Shown piece after piece: positions 35,480 to 44,439 of a stretch of DNA of 64,000 nt (position 1 is its first letter; each line of letters opens with the position of its first letter). Position numbers and translations under genes: made by a program. The stretch spans positions 3,102,601 to 3,166,600 of the forward strand of contig CP070661.1 in assembly GCA_020355165.1 (NCBI GenBank), written 5' to 3'. The DNA comes from Burkholderiales bacterium (GTDB lineage: Bacteria; Pseudomonadota; Gammaproteobacteria; Burkholderiales; Burkholderiaceae_F). Below the pieces are notes generated by a model that did not search any database, was not told the DNA's origin, and saw only the letters and a list, made by a program, of their open reading frames with translations.

Positions 35480-35944
35480 TCAGAGCAGATCGGGACTGAG
35501 CACGGCGCGCAGGACCACCTGTTCGACGCCGTCGCGCTCGCGCGAGCTGAACCACCAGACGGCGCCCTTCTTGATCGGCCAGTCGGCCTCCGCGCCGGCC
35601 AGCAGGTGGCCGGCAACCCGGCCGAGCGTCGGCTGGTGCCCGACGAGCACCACCACCGACTGGGCGTCGGGCCAGCGCGCCGCGCGCAGCAGGTCGCCGA
35701 CGCTGGCGCCGGGTGCCAGCGCATCGACCGTCTTCAGCTTGCGCGGCGCCAGTTCGGCCAGCGCCTGCGCCGTCTGCCGCGACCGTCGCGCCGGACTGGC
35801 GAGGATGCGCGCCGAATCGGGCAGGTGGGCATGCAGCCAGGCCGCCATGCGCTGCGCCTGCTTCTCTCCCTTGGCGGTGAGGGCACGGCCCAGGTCCGGC
35901 TCGCCGGCTTCGGCTTCGCAGTGACGCCAGAGCAGCAGTTCCAT
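35480..35944 (-). CDS. sixA: Phosphohistidine phosphatase SixA
   Basis: A 154-residue histidine-phosphatase-superfamily protein. The catalytic RHG-type motif is LLLWRHCEAEAGEPD near the start (RHC instead of RHG, as is usual for SixA: RH plus small residue), then SPARRSRQTAQ and the second His in VVLVGHQPTLG. E. coli SixA dephosphorylates histidine phosphocarriers, including the nitrogen-PTS protein NPr. That fits the presence of ptsN/hprK elsewhere in the window. It starts 8 bases after the ppk1 stop. Confidence 0.9.
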   Translation of the reverse strand: MELLLWRHCEAEAGEPDLGRALTAKGEKQAQRMAAWLHAHLPDSARILASPARRSRQTAQALAELAPRKLKTVDALAPGASVGDLLRAARWPDAQSVVVLVGHQPTLGRVAGHLLAGAEADWPIKKGAVWWFSSRERDGVEQVVLRAVLSPDLL

Positions 35945-35952
35945 TGCTGCCT

Positions 35953-38088
35953 CTAGGCCCGCTCGGCCAGCGCCTCGAGCAGCGAGCGCTGCGCGCTGCG
36001 ACCGCCGCTGCCGGCCTTCGGCGGCTGATAGGCGCCGTCCGGGCCGAGGACCCAGGCCTCGACGGTGTCCTCCAGGTACGGCTTCAGCCCCTCGTCGAGC
36101 ACGCGCCGCTTCAGCCTGGCGTCCAGCACCGGCCAGGCCACCTCGATGCGGCGGAACAGGTTGCGGCCCATCCAGTCGGCGCTCGACAGGTAGACGTCGT
36201 CGGCGCCGCCGTTGCGGAAGTAGTAGATGCGATGGTGCTCGAGCAGACGGCCGATGATCGAGCGCACGGTGATGTTCTCCGACAGGCCCTTGACGCCGGG
36301 GCGCAGCGCGCAGGCGCCGCGCACCACCAGGTCGATGCGCACGCCGGCGCAGGAGGCCTCGTACAGCGCGTTGATCGTCGCCTCGTCGATCAGCGCGTTC
36401 ATCTTGGCGATGATCCGCCCGGGCTTGCCCTGCCTCACCCAGGCCGCCTCGCGGGCGATCGCCGCCAGGACCTGCTTGTGCAGGGTGAACGGCGCCAGCC
36501 ACAGGTGGGTCAGCTTCTCGACCTTGGCCAGGCTGGTGATGTGCATGAACACCCGCTCGACGTCGCGGCAGATCGCCGGCTCCGCCGTCAGCATGCCGAA
36601 GTCGGTGTACAGGCGGGTGGTGGCCGGGTGGTAGTTACCGGTGCCCAGGTGCGCGTACTGCACCAGCTTCTGCCGCTTGCCCTCGCCCTCGCGCCGCAGG
36701 ACGAGCAGCAGCTTGGCGTGCGTCTTCAGGCCGACCACCCCGTAGACGACCTGCGCGCCCTCCTTCTCGAGCCGCTCGGCCAGCCCGATGTTGGCCTCCT
36801 CCTCGAAGCGCGCCTTCAGCTCGACCACCACCGTGACTTCCTTGCCGCGCCGCGCCGCCTCGATCAGCAGGTCGACCAGGACCGACGACACCCCGGTGCG
36901 GTACAGCGTCATCCGCAGTGCCACCACCCGCGGGTCGGACGCCGCCTGGCGCAGGAATTCGATCACCGGCTCGAAGCTCTCGAACGGATGGTGCAGCAGC
37001 AGGTCGCCGGCGCGCAGCCGCTCGAACATGTCGACGCCGACCTTGAGCTTCGCCGGCCATGCCGGCGTGAACGGCGTCCAGCGCAGCGCCGGCCCTTTCA
37101 GGTGGTCGACCAGTTCGTTCAGCCGCACCAGGTTGACCGGCCCGTCGACGCGGTAGACGGCCTCGTTGGGCAGCGCGAACTGCTCGCGCAGCAGGTTCTC
37201 CAGGTGCTGCGGGCAGCTGCGCAGCACCTCCAGCCGCACGGCGGCCCCGTAATGCCGCTGGGTCAGCTCCATGCGCAGCGCCTGCCGCAGGTTGTGCACC
37301 TCGCGCTCGTCGATCCAGAGGTTCGAGTCGCGGGTGACGCGGAACTGCGAGAAGCCGGCCACATTGCGTCCGGCGAAGACGTCGGCCAGATGCGCGCGGA
37401 TCACCGACGACAGCATGACGAATGCCTGCGTGCGCGGCGCCAGCTTCGCCGGCAGCGGGATCACCCGCGGCAGCACGCGCGGCACCTTGAGCACCACGAT
37501 CGACGACGGCCGGCCGAAGGCGTCCTTGCCCTCGACCTGCACGACGAAGTTCAGCGCCTTGTTCATCAGCAGCGGGAACGGGTGCGACGGATCGAGCCCG
37601 ATCGGCGACAGCAGCGGCCGCACCTCGCGTTCGAAGTACTCGCGCACCCACTTGCGCTGCCGGCTGCTGCGCTGGCCGTGGCTGACGATGGCGATCCGGC
37701 GCCTGGCCAGCGCCGGCGTGAGCACCTCGTTGAACAGGCGGTACTGCTTGTCGACCAGCGCGTGCGCGCGATCGGAAACGCGGACGAACGACTCCCACTG
37801 CGGCGCCGCCGGCCCCCAGCCACCCGACTCGATCATCTCGTCGATCAGGTCGGACATGCGGACCTCGAAGAACTCGTCGAGAATCGACGAGACGATGCAC
37901 ACGTAGCGCAGCCGCTCGGCCAGCGGCACGTCCTCGCGCACCGCCTGTGCCAGCACGCGATCGGCGAAGGCCAGCTGCGACAGCTCGCGGTCGAGGAGAC
38001 GTTGCGGCGGCGTGGCCGCCGGCAGGCGGGCGCGGGCGACGATCGGAGAGTCTGCCTTGCTCTGTCTGCGCTGTTTCTTCTTGACCAT
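35953..38088 (-). CDS. ppk1: Polyphosphate kinase Ppk1
   Basis: Reversibly polymerises ATP gamma-phosphate into polyphosphate at the membrane. The 711-residue protein has the N domain (RLLDRELSQLAFADRVLAQA), the head domain, and the two catalytic phospholipase-D-like domains. The autophosphorylated His lies in LKTHAKLLLVLRREGEGKR and a second conserved His in LGTGNYHPATTRLYTDFG. The ATG at 38086-38088 gives MVKKKQRRQSK. It is the first gene of a ppk1-sixA unit and divergent from ftsE. Confidence 0.97.
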   Translation of the reverse strand: MVKKKQRRQSKADSPIVARARLPAATPPQRLLDRELSQLAFADRVLAQAVREDVPLAERLRYVCIVSSILDEFFEVRMSDLIDEMIESGGWGPAAPQWESFVRVSDRAHALVDKQYRLFNEVLTPALARRRIAIVSHGQRSSRQRKWVREYFEREVRPLLSPIGLDPSHPFPLLMNKALNFVVQVEGKDAFGRPSSIVVLKVPRVLPRVIPLPAKLAPRTQAFVMLSSVIRAHLADVFAGRNVAGFSQFRVTRDSNLWIDEREVHNLRQALRMELTQRHYGAAVRLEVLRSCPQHLENLLREQFALPNEAVYRVDGPVNLVRLNELVDHLKGPALRWTPFTPAWPAKLKVGVDMFERLRAGDLLLHHPFESFEPVIEFLRQAASDPRVVALRMTLYRTGVSSVLVDLLIEAARRGKEVTVVVELKARFEEEANIGLAERLEKEGAQVVYGVVGLKTHAKLLLVLRREGEGKRQKLVQYAHLGTGNYHPATTRLYTDFGMLTAEPAICRDVERVFMHITSLAKVEKLTHLWLAPFTLHKQVLAAIAREAAWVRQGKPGRIIAKMNALIDEATINALYEASCAGVRIDLVVRGACALRPGVKGLSENITVRSIIGRLLEHHRIYYFRNGGADDVYLSSADWMGRNLFRRIEVAWPVLDARLKRRVLDEGLKPYLEDTVEAWVLGPDGAYQPPKAGSGGRSAQRSLLEALAERA

Positions 38089-38253
38089 GGGCAGCACACG
38101 TGACGTCCGGATGACGGCGCGCCGCCATCGCCTGCCGGCGCACTGTACCGCGGGCGTGCGCCGGCGCTCGCCGGCCCGTTGCGGTCGAGAACCTAGAATC
38201 GGCGCCGCCGCGCGGGACGCTGCAGCGGCAATCGAATACGGACTGTCCAGCCG

Positions 38254-38937
38254 ATGACCGAGGCCGACGCCACTGCCGAGCTGCCGCTGATCGAGTTCGA
38301 CCGGGTGCGCAAGGCGTTCGGCGTCGGACCCGCGGTGCTGGAGCAGGCGAGCTTCACCGTCGGGCGCGGGCAGCTGGTCGTGCTCAGCGGAGCCAACGGG
38401 GCCGGCAAGTCGACCGTGCTGAAGCTGATCACCGGCGACCTCGCGCCCGACCGCGGCCGCGTCGCCGTCGCCGGCGAGCAGCCGGCACGGCTGCGCGGAG
38501 CGCCGCTGCGCACGCTGCGGCAGGCAATCGGCATCGTGCCGCCGGACCCGCACCTGCTGGCCGATCGCAGCGTGCTGGAGAACGTGATGCTGCCGGCGCT
38601 GGTCGGCGGGCTGTCGCGCCGGGCGGCGGCCGAACGGGCCCGCACGGCACTGCTGCGGCTTGGCGTATCCGACCACGCCAGGATGCCCGCGCAGCTGTCG
38701 GCAGCGGCGCAGCTGCGCGCGGCACTGGCCCGCGCGGTCGTCAACCGGCCGGCCATCCTGCTGCTCGACGAGCCGACCGCCTTTCTCGACACCGAGGGGG
38801 CGGCCGGGCTGCTGCGCCTTCTCGACGAGTTCGCCCAGGCCGGCATGGCGGTGCTGCTGGCCTCGCACGGTGAACCGGCACCGCTGCCGCCCACCGCACG
38901 CCGGCTGCGCCTGGTCGAGGGACGGGTCTGCGCATGA
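38254..38937 (+). CDS. ftsE: Cell division ATP-binding protein FtsE with degenerate ABC motifs
   Basis: Partner of FtsX, controlling septal peptidoglycan hydrolases. The 227-residue ABC ATPase has an intact Walker A (SGANGAGKST, about residues 48-57), Walker B (AILLLDEPTAFLD) and the switch His (LLASHGE). The signature is LSAAAQLRAALARAV instead of LSGGEQQR, and the Q-loop reads IVPPDPHLL instead of VFQDHxLL, so both key elements are changed. Identity is secured by the ATGA overlap with ftsX and by ARAVVNRPAILLLDEPT. Either ATP hydrolysis is weakened or catalysis is rearranged. Confidence 0.88.
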   Translation: MTEADATAELPLIEFDRVRKAFGVGPAVLEQASFTVGRGQLVVLSGANGAGKSTVLKLITGDLAPDRGRVAVAGEQPARLRGAPLRTLRQAIGIVPPDPHLLADRSVLENVMLPALVGGLSRRAAAERARTALLRLGVSDHARMPAQLSAAAQLRAALARAVVNRPAILLLDEPTAFLDTEGAAGLLRLLDEFAQAGMAVLLASHGEPAPLPPTARRLRLVEGRVCA

Positions 38938-39851
38938 GGACGCTGGCAGTGCGCGCTCATGGGCTGCGCGAGATGGCGCGGCTCATCGGCCGCCGGCCCG
39001 GCAGCTTCCTGCTCGCCGTCCTGCTGGCGGCTGCGGCTTTCACGGTGCCGCTTGCCGGCGCCTCGATCGCCCGTTCGGTCGCGCCGCTGGCGGAACAGCT
39101 TCCGCTCGGGCCGGAGGTCAACCTGTTTCTCGCATCGTCGGCGTCGCCGGCCGACATCCGCCAGCTGCAGTCGCAGCTGGCCGGCCGGGCCGACGTGAGC
39201 CGGGTCGAGTGGGTCAGCCGCGACGAGGCGCTCAGGGCGCTTGCCGAGCGCACCGGCGGGAGCAGGCTGGCCGAGCTGAAGGTCAATCCGCTGCCGGACG
39301 TCCTGGTGGTCACGCTGATGCCGCGGACGCCGCCGGCCGAGATCGAGGCGGCAGTCGGCGAGCTGCGCAGAATCGCGCGAGTGGACTCGGTGGCCGCCGA
39401 CACCGGCTGGCATCGGCAGCTTCACACCCTGCTGCGCGCGCTGGCGGCAGCCGGGGCGCTGGTCGGCGGTCTGGCGGCCTGCCTGCTGGTCCTGATCGTG
39501 CTGGCCTCGGTCCAGCTGCAGCTCAGCGGTTCCGCCGAGCAGGTGCGCCTGCTGCGCCTGGTCGGTGCCGAGCCCCGCTACATCGTCCGCCCCTACGCCT
39601 ACGCCGGTGCGCTGACGCTGGCCGCCGGTGCCGGTCTGGCAACCGGACTGGCCTGGATGTTCCTGGCCGCGGCCGGCGAGCCGGCGACCGAACTGGCGCG
39701 GGCCTATCGCGCCGCCGTCACCCTCGAGCCCCTGCCTTTGCCCTGGCTGGCCGCCTTCGTCGCCGGCGCTGCTGCCGTCGGCGGCCTCGTCGCCTCGATC
39801 GGCACCCGCTGGGCCCTGCGCCGCAACCCCGACGCCGGCCATCGGCACTGA
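38934..39851 (+). CDS. ftsX: Cell division protein FtsX
   Basis: Permease-like membrane subunit of FtsEX. The 305-residue protein has an N-terminal membrane helix (FLLAVLLAAAAFTVPLAGAS) and the FtsX extracellular domain (EVNLFLASSASPADIRQLQS, SRVEWVSRDEALRALAERTG). Three C-terminal helices follow, including ACLLVLIVLASVQLQLSGSA with the conserved EQVRLLRLVGAEPRYIVRPY. The ATG overlaps the ftsE stop. The ftsE-ftsX-rpoH order is the standard proteobacterial one. Confidence 0.93.
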   Translation: MRTLAVRAHGLREMARLIGRRPGSFLLAVLLAAAAFTVPLAGASIARSVAPLAEQLPLGPEVNLFLASSASPADIRQLQSQLAGRADVSRVEWVSRDEALRALAERTGGSRLAELKVNPLPDVLVVTLMPRTPPAEIEAAVGELRRIARVDSVAADTGWHRQLHTLLRALAAAGALVGGLAACLLVLIVLASVQLQLSGSAEQVRLLRLVGAEPRYIVRPYAYAGALTLAAGAGLATGLAWMFLAAAGEPATELARAYRAAVTLEPLPLPWLAAFVAGAAAVGGLVASIGTRWALRRNPDAGHRH

Positions 39852-39895
39852 CGGGCACGACGTAGGTATGCGCTCACTTTCATAAAACAGCATAT

Positions 39896-39908
39896 AAAAC
39901 AATGTTTT
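39896..39908. repeat. AT-rich 13-base palindrome upstream of rpoH
   Basis: AAAACA-A-TGTTTT inside a short AT-rich island (about 39878-39908) in otherwise very GC-rich sequence. It lies 102 bases before the rpoH ATG. It could be part of a promoter or a regulator site; no matching -35/-10 pair was found. Confidence 0.4.
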
Positions 39909-39958
39909 GGCCGCGCGCTCTCGCGGCTGAACCAATAGGTTGGCGGGCGGTCTATGGT

Positions 39959-39985
39959 TTGGCACTCGATCGCACCGAGTGCTAA
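39959..39985 (+). promoter_or_regulatory. CIRCE element (HrcA operator) upstream of rpoH
   Basis: TTGGCACTC (39959-39967), a 9-base spacer, then GAGTGCTAA (39977-39985). This is the CIRCE consensus TTAGCACTC-N9-GAGTGCTAA with one mismatch in the left arm and the exact spacer length. It ends 25 bases before the rpoH start codon, a position where HrcA binding would block transcription or clearance. HrcA itself is not in this window. Confidence 0.88.
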
Positions 39986-40010
39986 CATCACCCTCAAAGG
40001 AGATGGCTGC

Positions 40011-40904
<894 letters not shown>

Positions 40905-40986
40905 GTTGCCAGAGCGCTGATCGCTGGCTGCTTTCTTGCAGTGTCCGCCTCTCCTCCTCCCCCTCTCCTCCGAAGAGGCGGATTTC

Positions 40987-41019
40987 AGAACCCCGCACCC
41001 CCTGCGGGGTTCTTTTTTT
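40987..41019 (+). terminator. Strong rho-independent terminator after rpoH
   Basis: A perfect 11-bp stem (AGAACCCCGCA at 40987-40997 with TGCGGGGTTCT at 41003-41013), a C5 loop and seven T to 41019. The next ORF begins immediately after it. Confidence 0.93.
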
Positions 41020-41025
41020 GCGCCG

Positions 41026-41646
41026 GTGAAGGCGGGATTCGCTGACCTCGGCTGCGCGCCGGCCATCTGCCGATGCGCGGGCGCCGCCGACCGCGGCAGC
41101 GCGGCGCGGCTGCTCGCCGGAAAGCTCGCCCTGCCTGAACTGCCACTGCCCGATCTGACGGCCGTGCGCAGGCCGGGGCAGGTCCTGGGCCTCGGCCGTT
41201 TCGCCAGCCGCGAGATCCAGCGGGCGCTCGCCCGGGTGCTGCCGGCTGCCGTGGGCGACTCGCTGCGCAGCGAGTTCGAGTGGTACGCCTGCCGCGGCGC
41301 CTTCTTCCACAATGACGCCCACTACGGGGCGGTGCTGTTCGGCGCCTGGTGCGCGGCCGGTCCGCCGCGGGAGATCGTCTTCGCAAGGGCGGCCACCCGC
41401 GTGCCCGCCGGGCCCGGCCAGTGGGTGGTCTTCGATCCGTTCGAGCCGCACGCGGTGCTCGAGCCCGGCGCGCGCCACTACCGGCGCGAGCGCTATGAGG
41501 GCGCGCCGGTCAGCCTGTTCGTCGGCTTCGAACTGGAACTCACACCCGCCGTACGCGAGGTGTTCGGCATCGGCGAGGCGCCCACTGGCGCGCCGGTGCT
41601 TGCCAGCAGCGTCGCCATCAACGCCGAGACCGGCGTCCTGGACTGA
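41026..41646 (+). CDS. Hypothetical protein with HxD...H pattern (possible 2-oxoglutarate/Fe(II) or cupin-like fold)
   Basis: Not assigned to a family. From GTG 41026 the product has about 206 residues. The segment CRGAFFHNDAHYGAVLFGAW, and later WVVFDPFEPHAVLEPGARH, gives His-x-Asp and a distal His about 50 residues later. That spacing resembles the metal triad of 2OG-Fe(II) oxygenases or cupins, but I could not confirm the rest of the fold. The open frame extends upstream through the rpoH terminator (to a TTG at 40936), so the true start is unclear and no good Shine-Dalgarno is seen. It is convergent with sco1. Confidence 0.6.
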   Translation: MKAGFADLGCAPAICRCAGAADRGSAARLLAGKLALPELPLPDLTAVRRPGQVLGLGRFASREIQRALARVLPAAVGDSLRSEFEWYACRGAFFHNDAHYGAVLFGAWCAAGPPREIVFARAATRVPAGPGQWVVFDPFEPHAVLEPGARHYRRERYEGAPVSLFVGFELELTPAVREVFGIGEAPTGAPVLASSVAINAETGVLD

Positions 41647-41671
41647 GTCGTCGGCCGCGACGGCGCCGTCG

Positions 41672-42235
41672 CTACAGCAGCTGCCGCAGGTCGGCGACGA
41701 TCGGCGCGGCGCCCTGGTTGTGCTTGAGGAACAGCCGCGGCTCGCCCGACCTGTCGATCACGTAGCTGCCGGCGGTGTGGTCGATGGTGTACGAGGTCTC
41801 GGTCGGGCCGGGAACCTTCTGGTAGAAGATCTTGAACTGCTTGGCTACCCGGGCGGTTTCCTCGGTGGTGCCGTACAGCCCGACGAAGCTCGGGTCGAAC
41901 CCCGGCACGTATTGCGCCAGCACCTCGCGCGTATCGCGCTGCGGGTCGACGGTGACGAACAGCACCTGCACCTGGTCGGCATCCTTGCCGAGCGAGCGCC
42001 GGACCTCCGCCATCTCCTGCATCGTCGTCGGGCACACGTCCGGGCACTGCGTGTAGCCGAAGAAGATCACCACCACCCTGCCGCGGTAGTCGGCGAGCGT
42101 GCGTCGCGCCCCGGTGTGGTCGGTCAGCGAGAACTCCCTGGCGTAGCTGGCGCCGCTGATGTCGACGTTGTTGAAGCCCGGCTTCGAGCAGGCGGCGAGG
42201 ACGGCGGCAAGGGCGACGGCGAGGAGGCGCTTCAT
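41672..42235 (-). CDS. SCO1/SenC copper chaperone for cytochrome c oxidase
   Basis: Membrane-anchored thioredoxin-fold protein that delivers copper to the CuA site of subunit II. The 187-residue lipoprotein has a signal ending in the lipobox LAAVLAACSKPG. The copper ligands lie in GYTQCPDVCPTT (CxxxC) and the conserved His in YTIDHTAGSYVIDRSG. The ATG at 42233-42235 gives MKRLLAVALAAV. It is the last gene of the ctaA-ctaB-sco1 line on the minus strand. Confidence 0.95.
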   Translation of the reverse strand: MKRLLAVALAAVLAACSKPGFNNVDISGASYAREFSLTDHTGARRTLADYRGRVVVIFFGYTQCPDVCPTTMQEMAEVRRSLGKDADQVQVLFVTVDPQRDTREVLAQYVPGFDPSFVGLYGTTEETARVAKQFKIFYQKVPGPTETSYTIDHTAGSYVIDRSGEPRLFLKHNQGAAPIVADLRQLL

Positions 42236-42272
42236 GGCACTGCGGCCGTTGCCGCGGCGGCGCAGCAGGTGC

Positions 42273-43175
42273 CTAGCCGGCGATGTAGTGGTCGACCAGC
42301 AACGCGGCGAACAGCGCCGCCAGGTAGACGATCGAGTAGTTGAAGGTCGCGCGCGCCAGCCGATCGCTGTAGCACCGATAGAGCCGCCAGGCGTAGGCGA
42401 GGAAGATGGCGCCCAGCCCGAGTGCGCAGGCGAGATACGGCAGGCCGGCCATCTGGATCGCATGCGGCAGCGTGGTGGTGGCCACCAGCACGATCGTGTA
42501 CAGCAGGATGTGCAGGCGGGTGAACTGCTCGCCGTGGGTGACGGGCAGCATCGGCAGGCCGGACTTGCGGTAGTCGTCGAGGCGGTACAGCGCCAGCGAC
42601 CAGAAATGCGGCGGCGTCCAGACGAAGATGATCAGGGCCAGCAGCCACGCCTGCGCCGGCGCGTCGCCGGTCATCGCCGCCCAGCCGAGCACCGGCGGCA
42701 TGGCGCCGCTGATGCCGCCGATGACGATGTTCTGCGGCGTGTTCGGCTTCAGCAGCACCGTGTAGACGACTGCGTAGCCGACGAAGGTGGCGAAGGTCAG
42801 CCACATCGTCAGCGCGTTGACCTGCGTGTACAGCACCCACATGCCGATGCCGCCGATCACCCCCGAGAAGACGATCGCCTGCAGCGGCGTGATCTCGCCG
42901 CGCGCGACCGGCCGCATGCGAGTGCGGGCCATTTTCGCGTCGATCTGCCGCTCGATGATCGAATTGACCGCGAAGGCCGCGCCGGCCAGCAGCCAGATGC
43001 CGACGGTCGACACGGCCACCGAAGCCAGCGCCGGCAGTTCGCGGCTGGACAGGAACATGCCGATCACGGCGCAGAAGATCGCCAGCTGCGTCACCCGCGG
43101 CTTGGTCAGCAGCCAGTACTGGCGCGCGAGGTGCTGCCAGGCGGGACGCAGGACGGTGTCGGCTTGAAACTGCAT
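42273..43175 (-). CDS. ctaB: Protoheme IX farnesyltransferase CtaB (heme O synthase)
   Basis: Adds the farnesyl tail to heme B, giving heme O, in the inner membrane. The 300-residue UbiA-superfamily protein has [20 protein letters not shown] near the start. The Asp-rich [20 protein letters not shown] motif (NxxxDxxxD-like) binds the prenyl diphosphate; the second loop is [16 protein letters not shown]. About nine membrane helices. The ATG at 43173-43175 begins [14 protein letters not shown]. It acts before CtaA, whose gene is directly upstream. Confidence 0.95.
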   Translation of the reverse strand: MQFQADTVLRPAWQHLARQYWLLTKPRVTQLAIFCAVIGMFLSSRELPALASVAVSTVGIWLLAGAAFAVNSIIERQIDAKMARTRMRPVARGEITPLQAIVFSGVIGGIGMWVLYTQVNALTMWLTFATFVGYAVVYTVLLKPNTPQNIVIGGISGAMPPVLGWAAMTGDAPAQAWLLALIIFVWTPPHFWSLALYRLDDYRKSGLPMLPVTHGEQFTRLHILLYTIVLVATTTLPHAIQMAGLPYLACALGLGAIFLAYAWRLYRCYSDRLARATFNYSIVYLAALFAALLVDHYIAG

Positions 43176-43231
43176 GTTGGTTCGGTCGGCGCCGGTGGAC
43201 GGGCGCGGGCAGGCGCGGAAAGGGCGGGATT

Positions 43232-44356
43232 CTAACCGCGGCCCTGCGCCGGTGCACGGGCCAACGCGCCGCCGACAGGCAGGTTGCCGCCCGCCGAAAG
43301 CCGGTAATTGATCGTCACCAGCAGTGCCAGCAGCACCGCCGCGCCGCCGTTGTGCAGCACCGCCAGCAGCAGCGGCCAGCCGAGCAGGACGCTCGACAGG
43401 CCGGTGGCGAACTGCAGCGCCAGCACCGCTGCCAGCGCGCGCGCCGGCCCGGCGAGCCCCGCCAGCGACCACAGCCGCCAGGCCAGCAGGCCCAGCACCG
43501 CGACGACCAGGTAGGCAAAGCTGCGGTGTGTCCAGTGGATGGCGACCAGGGCCTGGAAAGCAATCGGCGTGCCGTCGGCGGTCATGCCCAGATCGCGCCA
43601 CAGGGTGAACCCGGCACCGAAGTCCATCTGCGGCGGCACGAGTCGGCCGTGGCAGGTCGGGAAGTCCGGGCAGGCCAGCACCGCGTAGTTGGTGCTGACC
43701 CAGCCGCCGAGTGCGATCTGCACCACCAGCAGCAGCACGGCAACCGCGGCCAGCCACCGCACGCCGCTGGCCCGCGGATCCACCGGAGGCGACGGCGACT
43801 CGCGCAGCGCCAGCCAGGTGAGCAGCGCCAGCAGGCCGACGCCGCCGAGCAGGTGACCGGTGACGATCGCCGGTTGCAGCTTCATGGTGACGGTCAGTGC
43901 GCCGAAGGCACCTTGCAGGCAGACGGCGACGAGGGCGAACGTGGCGAGCCACGGCGATCGCCCGGGCACACGCCGCCAGCGGCGCCAGGCGAGCACGGCC
44001 AGCACGATGATCAGGAAGCCCACCGCCATCGCGAAGTACCGGTGCAGCATCTCGATCCACGCCTTGGTCATCGTCACCGGGCCGGACGGCAGCGCCGTCT
44101 CGGCGGCACGGATCTGCTCGCCGGCAGACAACGGGTTCGAGTGCCCGTAGCAGCCCGGCCAGTCCGGGCAGCCAAGGCCGGAGTCGGTGAGCCGCGTGAA
44201 GGCGCCGAACATGACCAGGTCCAGCGTCAGGAACGCCGTCACCCAGGCCAGCTTGCGGTGCTTGTCCGGATCCTTCGACAGCGTGACGTAGGCGAGCGGC
44301 AGCGCGGCGATCGCCACCGCCTTCAAGGCCAGCCAGGACAGCGCGGACGGGTCCAT
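43232..44356 (-). CDS. ctaA: Heme A synthase CtaA (COX15 family)
   Basis: Oxidises heme O to heme A. The 374-residue membrane protein has the COX15/CtaA hallmarks [20 protein letters not shown], the heme-ligand His segments [20 protein letters not shown] and [20 protein letters not shown], and a second Cys-containing loop [10 protein letters not shown]. About eight membrane helices. It lies 84 bases downstream of the SCO-like gene and 56 bases upstream of ctaB. Confidence 0.95.
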   Translation of the reverse strand: MDPSALSWLALKAVAIAALPLAYVTLSKDPDKHRKLAWVTAFLTLDLVMFGAFTRLTDSGLGCPDWPGCYGHSNPLSAGEQIRAAETALPSGPVTMTKAWIEMLHRYFAMAVGFLIIVLAVLAWRRWRRVPGRSPWLATFALVAVCLQGAFGALTVTMKLQPAIVTGHLLGGVGLLALLTWLALRESPSPPVDPRASGVRWLAAVAVLLLVVQIALGGWVSTNYAVLACPDFPTCHGRLVPPQMDFGAGFTLWRDLGMTADGTPIAFQALVAIHWTHRSFAYLVVAVLGLLAWRLWSLAGLAGPARALAAVLALQFATGLSSVLLGWPLLLAVLHNGGAAVLLALLVTINYRLSAGGNLPVGGALARAPAQGRG

Positions 44357-44439
44357 GTCAGTGGCGCCCGGCCGCCCGAAGCCGGTGACGTCCCGCTCGG
44401 GGTGCAGCGCGCGAAGGCGACCGCTGGGATCGTTTCATT

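Noticed and set aside
35944-38103. A 719-codon plus-strand frame antisense to ppk1
   Set aside because: Antisense artefact of GC-rich sequence; ppk1 on the other strand has complete motifs.
41659-41670. GACGGCGCCGTC palindrome between the unknown gene and sco1 as a terminator
   Set aside because: Too short, without a T-run on either side; could be chance at this GC content.
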